From the NCBI GenBank assembly GCA_021464415.1, contig CM038468.1:29438969-29502968 (forward strand): a stretch of 64,000 nucleotides of DNA, in the 5' to 3' direction. Made by a program: the position numbers and the translations under genes. The number at the start of each line of letters is the position of its first letter. Position 1 is the first letter of the stretch. Source of the stretch: Lonicera japonica. Taxonomy: Eukaryota > Streptophyta > Magnoliopsida > Dipsacales > Caprifoliaceae. Shown piece after piece: positions 57,056 through 64,000 of this stretch. A model generated the notes under the pieces. It was not told the DNA's origin and ran no database searches. It saw only the letters and a list, made by a program, of their open reading frames with translations.

Positions 57056-59806
57056 TCAACACCAAAGGATATTGACCAACGTCGAGCAATGCTCAAACTT
57101 GGCCAACGGAACAACCTTTGTCAACATATCTGCCGGATTATCTTTGGTGCCTATCTTAACCAGATTTACAACACCGTTTTCAATAATTTCCCGAATGAAG
57201 TGATATCGGACATCAATATGCTTGGTTCTTCCATGATGAACTTGATTCTTTGCCAAGTGAATTGCACTCTGACTGTCACAGTGCACCACCACTTTTTCCG
57301 GCTTCAAACCAAGATCACTAACTAAACCACGGAGCCATATGGCCTCCTTGACCGCCTCCGTTACCGCAATATATTCTGCCTCCGTGGTAGACAACGCTAC
57401 CACACTTTGAATCATCGACCTCCAACTCAACGGACCGCTACCCAATGTAAACACATAACCCGTAGTCGATCTCCGCTTGTCTAGGTCTCCAGCGTAGTCC
57501 GAATCCACAAAACCCTCAATAGTTGACGTTCCAAATTTTTCAAATACCAACCCTTTGTTCATTGTACCCCGCAGATATCGTAGAACCCACTTAACGGCTT
57601 GCCAATGCGGTTTTCCAGGGTTCGCCATATACCTACTAACAATGCTCACGGCTTGAGCAATGTCCGGTCGAGTGCATACCATGGCATACATCAAACTCCC
57701 AACCGCACTTGCATAAGGAACTTGAGCCATATACTCCACCTCTTCCTCGGAGCTAGGAGCCATCGTTGCCGATAGTTTGAAGTGCGGTGCTAAGGGGATA
57801 CTCACCGGCTTTGAGTTTTCCATCCCGAATCGAGCAACCACTTTTTCAAGGTATTGACTTTGTGTAAGACACAATCGTCCCCTCTTCCTATCTCGTACGA
57901 TCTCCATCCCCAAAATTTTCCGCGCTCTACCCAAATCTTTCATCTCAAACTCCTTGCTTAACTGAGCTTTCAATACGTCGATCTCCACCAAACTCCGGGA
58001 AGCAATGAGCATATCGTCAACGTATGGGAGTAAATAGATGAAATTGCCAGATTCAAGCCTTTTGAAGTAAACACAATGATCAAATTCACTCCGAGTAAAC
58101 TTCTGCGCGATCATGAACGTGTCAAACCTCTTGTACCATTGACGCGGGGACTGCTTCAATCCGTACAACGACTTTCGAAGTTTGCACACACTGTTTTCTT
58201 TACCAACAACTTTGAATCCTTCCGGCTGAGAGATATAAATCTCTTCCTCTAGGTCCCCATGCAAGAATGCAGTTTTGACATCGAGTTGTTCAAGTTCGAG
58301 ATCAAATTGCGCCACCATAGCCAACAATGCACGGATCGAGGTGTGCTTCACAACCGGAGAGAATACTTCATTATAGTCCACCCCTTCCTTTTGCGCATAA
58401 CCCTTGGCTACCAACCTTGCCTTGAAACGAACACCAGACCCTAGAACCCCGTCTTTCTTAGTGAAAATCCACTTGCACCCGATAGATTTCTTCCCCTTCG
58501 GCAAATCGCATAGTTCCCAAGTTCGGTTTTTTCGGAGAGACTCCATCTCATCTTCCATAGCCGCTTTCCACTTCGCATTCTCGCTAGAATCCATAGCTTC
58601 CCGATACGAAGTCGGCTCATCCCCGTAACCTACTAATGCGTATGCCACCACGTCTTCATACCCATATCGAACCGGTGCACGTCGAGCCCTAGGCTCCCTT
58701 CCACTAGCCAAAGACGATATTATTTGTTGTTGACCCGAATCCTCACCGGGAGTCATCGTTTCCTCGTTGGACTCTTCCACAGAATCCGTAACCCGAGTAT
58801 TAACTGGAGTAGTCACTTCCGTTTCCACCACTATCTCGCTCGCCTTGTTCTCCTTTTCAACCGGAATTGAAGAACCACCGTTTATCGACAAGGTCGTCTT
58901 GAGCATAGACGCCTCGTCAAACGTCACATCCCTACTAATCACAATATTCTTACTTTGAAGACACCATAATTTATAACCTTTAACCCCATCACAAGAGCCT
59001 AAAAATATTGCCTTACGAGCCCTAGGGTCGATTTTTTCATCACGAACATGATAATAAGCCGGACAGCCAAAAATATGAATGTTGCCGTAACTAGCATGAG
59101 ATCCGGTCCACACCTCCATAGGTGTTTTGTATTCCACTCCCGAGCATGGCAAACGATTAATCAAGAACGTAGCGTAGGATAAGGCTTCAGCCCAAAATCG
59201 CTTATCTAATTTGGCGTTAGAAAGCATACACCGCACCTTTTCAAGGAGCGTACGATTCATCCTCTCCGCTACTCCGTTCTGTTGAGGTGTACCCTTGACC
59301 GTGAAGTGGCGAATGATACCTTCTCGTTGGCAAAAATCCTTAAAAGGATCACAAGTGTACTTCCCGCCGTTGTCTGACCTGAGCACTTTAACTTTTCTAC
59401 CAATCTGATTTTCAACCATTGCCTTCCACTTTAAGAACACATCAAAAACTTGGTCCTTATGCTTCATGAGATAGACCCAAGTTCTCCTTGAGTAATCATC
59501 AACAAAAGTCACAAAGTAATGATTTTCACCCAAGGATTGAGTCTTTGTCGGCCCCCAGACATCCGTATGCACATAATCAAGTGCTCCTTTCGTGCAATGT
59601 ACCGCTGTCCCAAACTTTACCCGAGTCTGTTTTCCAAGCACACAATGCTCACAAAACTCTAGTTTGCAGCTTTTCGCACCCTCAAGTAGCCCTTGCTTAC
59701 TCAACACTGTCATAGCCTTCTCCCCAGCATGACCCAATCGCATATGCCATAATCTCGTCGTGTCAGTCTCTTCAGTCGTAACCGAAGCAAACCCAGTCAC
59801 TGTGCT
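57056..59806 (-). CDS. copia pol part: integrase, RT, RNase H (downstream of a premature stop)
   Basis: Continues in the same frame as gag-protease directly after a TGA at 59807-59809. Order: pre-integrase [12 protein letters not shown] with CEHCVLGKQ; integrase core ([43 protein letters not shown]); RT ([60 protein letters not shown]); RNase H ([41 protein letters not shown]). All catalytic motifs are present and the C-terminus ([11 protein letters not shown]) is complete. Without the stop, gag-pol would be about 1340 residues, normal for Tnt1-type elements. Confidence 0.93.
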   Translation of the reverse strand, partial: STVTGFASVTTEETDTTRLWHMRLGHAGEKAMTVLSKQGLLEGAKSCKLEFCEHCVLGKQTRVKFGTAVHCTKGALDYVHTDVWGPTKTQSLGENHYFVTFVDDYSRRTWVYLMKHKDQVFDVFLKWKAMVENQIGRKVKVLRSDNGGKYTCDPFKDFCQREGIIRHFTVKGTPQQNGVAERMNRTLLEKVRCMLSNAKLDKRFWAEALSYATFLINRLPCSGVEYKTPMEVWTGSHASYGNIHIFGCPAYYHVRDEKIDPRARKAIFLGSCDGVKGYKLWCLQSKNIVISRDVTFDEASMLKTTLSINGGSSIPVEKENKASEIVVETEVTTPVNTRVTDSVEESNEETMTPGEDSGQQQIISSLASGREPRARRAPVRYGYEDVVAYALVGYGDEPTSYREAMDSSENAKWKAAMEDEMESLRKNRTWELCDLPKGKKSIGCKWIFTKKDGVLGSGVRFKARLVAKGYAQKEGVDYNEVFSPVVKHTSIRALLAMVAQFDLELEQLDVKTAFLHGDLEEEIYISQPEGFKVVGKENSVCKLRKSLYGLKQSPRQWYKRFDTFMIAQKFTRSEFDHCVYFKRLESGNFIYLLPYVDDMLIASRSLVEIDVLKAQLSKEFEMKDLGRARKILGMEIVRDRKRGRLCLTQSQYLEKVVARFGMENSKPVSIPLAPHFKLSATMAPSSEEEVEYMAQVPYASAVGSLMYAMVCTRPDIAQAVSIVSRYMANPGKPHWQAVKWVLRYLRGTMNKGLVFEKFGTSTIEGFVDSDYAGDLDKRRSTTGYVFTLGSGPLSWRSMIQSVVALSTTEAEYIAVTEAVKEAIWLRGLVSDLGLKPEKVVVHCDSQSAIHLAKNQVHHGRTKHIDVRYHFIREIIENGVVNLVKIGTKDNPADMLTKVVPLAKFEHCSTLVNILWC

Positions 59807-61090
59807 TCATTGAAGAAAATAGAGATTACCCTCATTCTTTCCTCGCATCACAACCATAGCTCCGGAGAGAACTTTTAAATTTCCACCCTCGAGTATTACA
59901 CGATACCCATTGGAATCAAGAACCCCTAAAGAGATCAAATTTTTCTTCAGATCAGGAACATACCGGACATCACGAAGAGTACGTACTACCCCGTCATGCA
60001 TCTTTAGCCGGATCGTACCAATCCCCATCGTTTTACACGCATGGTCATTACCCATCAAAACCTTGCTTCCGTCAACATCGGTGAAGGTATGAAACAATTC
60101 CCGATTTGGGCACATGTGATACGAGCACCCGCTATCCAAGATCCACTCGCTCGAAGAGCTAACCCGTGAAGTTACAACCAACATACTCTCGAAGTCCTCA
60201 TCTTTTAGTGCCGTTACCGCGTTTGCGTTCGCGTTCTCCACCGCACCTTTATTCTCTCCACCGCCATTGGTTCTATTTGGACACTCCCGACGTATGTGTC
60301 CAGGTTTCTTGCACTTGTGACAAATTATCTTACTCTTGTCAGTCGGTCCCCGAGATTTCGACCGCGACTTTTCCCGGTTTCCTCGCTTCTTCTCATCACT
60401 TCTCCCCCTAATGAATAGCGCATCTGAGTTGGATTCTCCTCTCTCCTTCAAGCGTTTTTCATTAGCCAAGACGGCCGACGATACCAAATCGTAGGTCACC
60501 TTTTCCTTCCCATGAATAAGTGTGGTGGTTAGATGATCATAGGATTCCGGGAGCGAATTAAGAAGCAAAATCGCCTTGTCCTCATCATCAATCTCGACGT
60601 CTAACCCCTGCAAATTTGAGATTATCTTGTTGAACCCATCGAGATGATCGTTCATGGATGTACCCCTCGAAAATTCATACCGGAATAGCTTTTTCTTCAA
60701 GTATAGACGATTCTCGATACTATTCGTCATATACTGATCCTCGAGCTTCTTCCAAATTACCGAGGCAGATGTTTCACGCATCACATAGTACATCACGTTT
60801 GGAGCAAGGTGTAAACGAATTGTACTACATGCCTGTCTATCGTACTCAGCCCAATCGGCGTCGGACCACTCATCGGGCTTAGCTTTATTCCCCAACAATG
60901 CTCTGTGCAAACCTTGTTGGACAAGGATGTCGGACATCTGACACTGCCATATCGCAAAATCCGTTTTCTTCCCGTCAAATCTCTCTATATCGAATTTAAC
61001 CGCAGCCGTCACCTTAGGAGCAGATGCCCCCTTCAAAGGTGTTATATCTGCCGCCTTGGCACCTCCTTCCGATGCACCACCAGTAGACAT
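59807..61090 (-). CDS. copia gag-protease part
   Basis: 427 residues from the ATG at 61090, 54 bases inside the primer site. The gag UBN2-like region (FDIERFDGKKTDFAIWQ, AWKK-type VIWKKLEDQYMTNS, LLLNSLPESYDHLTTTL) is followed by a basic stretch and the zinc knuckle CHKCKKPGHIRREC. The protease carries WILDSGCSYHMCP, and the frame ends at LYFLQ before a TGA. In relatives this position is sense, so a single substitution (GGA to TGA would do) explains the stop. Confidence 0.92.
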   Translation of the reverse strand: MSTGGASEGGAKAADITPLKGASAPKVTAAVKFDIERFDGKKTDFAIWQCQMSDILVQQGLHRALLGNKAKPDEWSDADWAEYDRQACSTIRLHLAPNVMYYVMRETSASVIWKKLEDQYMTNSIENRLYLKKKLFRYEFSRGTSMNDHLDGFNKIISNLQGLDVEIDDEDKAILLLNSLPESYDHLTTTLIHGKEKVTYDLVSSAVLANEKRLKERGESNSDALFIRGRSDEKKRGNREKSRSKSRGPTDKSKIICHKCKKPGHIRRECPNRTNGGGENKGAVENANANAVTALKDEDFESMLVVTSRVSSSSEWILDSGCSYHMCPNRELFHTFTDVDGSKVLMGNDHACKTMGIGTIRLKMHDGVVRTLRDVRYVPDLKKNLISLGVLDSNGYRVILEGGNLKVLSGAMVVMRGKNEGNLYFLQ

Positions 61091-61130
61091 CTCTAATTAT
61101 GACACAATTATCCCAAGGAATAAACCTCCC

Positions 61131-61143
61131 TCTGATACCAAAT
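61131..61143 (-). other. primer binding site of the Tnt1/Tork-like element
   Basis: The minus strand reads TGGTATCAGAGGGAGG three bases from the 5' LTR end. Confidence 0.85.
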
Positions 61144-61663
61144 TGTTGCACTAAGATACCGCTAGAACAAGCCTTAGCACAAGCGTAGGACCGACCGGAT
61201 AATTATGCGTACAATAATTAAAGAAACAAGCACCAATGGTAATCAAGTAATATGATAAGTAAGAGATTAAAGAAGAAAACAACTAACCAAGCACACAAGC
61301 AATTAGGTGGTGTCAGCAAAACCGCCACTAATCCACCGGGTGATAGCTATTATTGATGAGACCAATTTTGAGTACAACGCACAAAACAAACCCTAGCCAC
61401 CAATTAGAGCTCTCAATATTATCTCTCAAATATACTCTCTAATCTAGCTAGTAAACAATATAACACAACTCATGAATAAACCCTATGACAAGGGGTCTAT
61501 TTATAGAGTATAAATCCTATGGTCTAGGATTGCACAAAGCCAAATCCTACTACAAATTGGATAATACAAATCCAATTAGGATTTGGACAATACAGAGCCA
61601 ATTAAAAATTGGACAATATAAAATTTAATAAAAATAGAATTTTTACACAGAGCCAAATCTTTA
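61144..61663 (-). repeat. 5' LTR of the Tnt1/Tork-like element
   Basis: Starts TGTTGCACTAAGATACC; the outer end reads TTTA where the other LTR has TTCA, so the terminal CA is mutated. The TCTATTTATAGAG region near 61497 may hold the TATA box (TATAAATAGA on the minus strand). Confidence 0.88.
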
Positions 61664-64000
61664 TAATGGTGGTGGTGGTGCCTTTTAACCAAAGTGAAAA
61701 AAGCAGAGAGAGAAGGAAGGAAGTACATGATAGAATATTGTAACTTTCACCGAGAGAGAAAGAGAGAGAAGATATTTTCTTTATTAAAATAAATAAATAA
61801 ATAAAATATGTATTCATGTTTCAATGATGCCTTTAATTTTAATTTATTTTAACTTTTTGCTAGTTTGTAAATTTTAAGTTAAAAAATTTAACGCTTGTTA
61901 ATTTATAATTCAAATTCTTGATATAAATTATATATATACACAATACACACAAATAAAGTGTTGGTAAAATTAGGGTAATTGCACAAATTAGGGCCTTACC
62001 AGTGTAGAGGTCTCGTAGATGGAGTGAAGTGGCGGTGTTGCAGCGTGTGGAGTGGAGTTCTATGGCATGGCTAGGTGAGTGAGTGAGTGGAGTTGGTGGA
62101 GTGGCGGTGTTGCGGCGTGCCTGACGGCGGTGTGGCAGCGTCATGTGATCACAGAAGAAGAGAGGAAGGGGAAGGCTAATGAAAAAGAAGAGAAGAGTGA
62201 GTGTGTGTGTGTGTGGTGGGGGTGGGGGGTGGGTGGGGTGGGGATGGTGTTATTGTGTTAAGGCTGAGCAGTGAAAATGACGATTTCACTTGGTTTTTTT
62301 TATTTTTATTTTGGTAAAGTGATACTGCGATAGCACTGCAGGTTTTGAATAAATTTGTAAATATAGTAACAATTTTATTTTTAAAGTTTTGAAATTTTAC
62401 AAACTCAATTTTAAATTTTAAATATTTATAAAACAATCCCCCTATTATTATTTCATTAAAAAAAATTATAGAGCTCTCAAAAATTTAGAACTTTTTTTTT
62501 TTTTAGAACTTAACATGTTTGCACATCACTTCAAGTTCGGCTCTAATTATTATTTATTGTAATGATATTTAAATTTTTAAAGTGCGCACGCCATTGATCA
62601 TAACGTTGCGTTTTGTCTTTTAAATTACTTTCAATGTTTATTACTCATTCCGTCCTAAATTGCTGGTTCCTTTTGAAAAATCTAACTTGTTAAAGATCCA
62701 ACATCATCATTGCACTTTTTGCTTAATTTACATTAACTTTTCCTTTTCACTTTTTTTTTTATTCAAAATTTTTACTTGAAAAGTGAAAGTACAAAAGGGC
62801 AAAATAGATATGTATTTATCTTATATAAAAAGTGGACATTTATTTTGAGATATTAAATAAAAAAGAGGGACCAATAATTTAAAACGGAAGAAATATGTAA
62901 TTTACAATTTTGTTTTTCTTACTGATAAAACTGGCTCACCTTTATGTCTAGGTCAAATCCTTTTACTTCTGATAGATTAATTTCAGAAGCTATAAAGAGT
63001 AACGCAAAAAAGAGTAGACAGAGAGAGACAGAAATTTTATACACGACAAGACCAACCCAAAAAGAGAAGAGAGAGAGAGAGAGAGAGAGTGAAATCACGT
63101 GATCGAGAACTTGATATGGTGGAATTGAAGAGAAAAAAGAAAGCACAAGCAAGGAAATTCTTCTTCTCTCTTTTTCACAAGTCCCAATCTTTACCCTTCT
63201 CATTTTACCACTCCTATAGTCCTATTTATCTCAAATTTATCCTTTTTTCTTGCCTCTAATTATTACATAATTAATAAGTGTGGGTGATGCAAATTTAACC
63301 AAACCTAAATAAAATAGAATCGACCCAAATTGATAGAGCCAGTAACTAGATTCAACAAAGGTGGTTAAAACAAACAATGAATTATCCGTAATGAGAAGGG
63401 TTCTTTGTTTGTGAGGCTCCGGTAGCCTAAAAATAGATGATTATAATTATAGTGATTAAGTTCTTTTAGAGAGAAAATATGAGAATGAGTGCTCTGTAAT
63501 AGAAGTTGGGAGTGAGTGCTCTATTATTATTCTATGGCAGGTAAGGAAAAAGGATAAATTTTACAGAATTAGGAGTGGTGAAATATACACCAAGGGAAAA
63601 GATTTAGATATGTGAGAGAAAAAGAAGAATTTCCTTAAATTTATTTATTTTTTTATATTTTTAGTCTTCCCCCATATCAATCAGATCACTGATCTCTCTC
63701 TTTTCTATTTTTGTGTAAGTCTCATTAGAAATGAGAACGGGGCGGTTTCACTTAAACCCGAAATCGAACCGTATATTTTTGTCCCGAACTAAAAACAAAC
63801 TGAAACTGTAACATTTTTTTTTTAAACCGAAACCACCCCAAGTTAATTTGCGGTTAACTGAATCCGAACCGCCCCGCCCCGCCCCGCCCAAAATAACCAT
63901 TATTTTAAACTAAAAATAGATTTTAAACATTAAATCGGGATAAATGCAATTGTTAATAAATATCCCCATATATATTTTTTATAAAAAATAAATATTTTTA
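61664..64000. other. gene-free DNA, partly duplicated from 48.8-52.7 kb
   Basis: About 61690-61930 and 62520-62600 resemble 52180-52440 and 52610-52680 in direct orientation, and 63565-63730 resembles 48780-48900. A GT/G-rich tract (GTGTGTGTGTGGTGGGGGTG) lies at 62195-62245. A GA microsatellite is at 63066-63090. An AACCG/CCCCGCC-rich block at 63740-63890 is similar in style to 3170-3560. No gene recognised. Confidence 0.5.

Larger units (their letters stand above)
56421..61663 (-). mobile_element. Tnt1/Tork-like copia retrotransposon, nearly intact
   Basis: Two 520 bp LTRs (56421-56940 and 61144-61663) and a TAATG duplication (56416-56420 and 61664-61668) define the full 5243 bp element. 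Order on the minus strand: 5' LTR, tRNA-Met primer site, gag, protease, integrase, RT, RNase H, 3' LTR. About seven differences between the LTRs were seen by eye, all transitions, so it is fairly young. One in-frame TGA is the only break in the polyprotein. Confidence 0.93.

Noticed and set aside
62079..62261. Small ORF in the G-rich tract
   Set aside because: Driven by GT/G microsatellite composition; no homology signal.

Overview
This is plant nuclear DNA, most likely from a eudicot with a repeat-rich genome. The evidence is LTR retrotransposons primed by tRNA-Met and tRNA-Arg, a CACTA DNA transposon, Helitrons, tRNA-derived SINEs and plant-only families (DUF247, plant mobile domain, DUF7745). 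The species cannot be named from the sequence. Host genes are few: a DUF247 gene broken by one frameshift (542-2232, minus), an orphan last exon (5088-5210, minus), and a small family of membrane-protein copies arranged in inverted pairs (50.5-56.0 kb).

Layout. 1-5.6 kb: the DUF247 gene, an AACCGTT-rich block, and a tandem array of ~125 bp hairpin units. 5.65-10.55 kb: a decayed Ty1/copia element with a 5' LTR but no 3' LTR, followed by two SINEs. 11.4-13.2 kb: a solo LTR with its own target-site duplication. 15.0-45.2 kb: a minus-strand SIRE-like copia element of the same LTR family. Its 5' LTR (19892-45200) is split by a CACTA transposon (20837-44756, TSD AAT). The CACTA element's transposase gene is split in turn by a 19.2 kb Ty3/gypsy element of the Tat lineage (24169-43412, TSD GCCAC, LTRs of identical length and apparently identical sequence). 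This is a three-level nest. 45.2-48.6 kb: an LTR-derived inverted repeat and head-to-tail Helitrons. 49.1-56.4 kb: two large palindromes. 56.4-61.7 kb: a young Tnt1/Tork-like copia element with a single premature stop. 61.7-64 kb: gene-free DNA, partly duplicated from further left.

The most interesting unit is the Tat element. Besides gag-protease and pol (RT, two RNase H domains, integrase) on the plus strand, it carries two genes between pol and the 3' LTR on the opposite strand. One encodes a DUF7745 protein. The other encodes an 854-residue plant mobile domain (PMD) protein in five exons; every intron is phase 0 with GT-AG ends. Each antisense gene has its own TATA box with three perfect copies of the 12 bp palindrome TGTCGCGCGACA just upstream. 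The same palindrome occurs nine times (seven perfect) upstream of the TATA box in each LTR. One shared cis-element therefore marks all three promoters, which suggests a self-regulatory circuit (for example an element-encoded DNA-binding or anti-silencing factor). The shared motif is seen directly; the circuit is inference.
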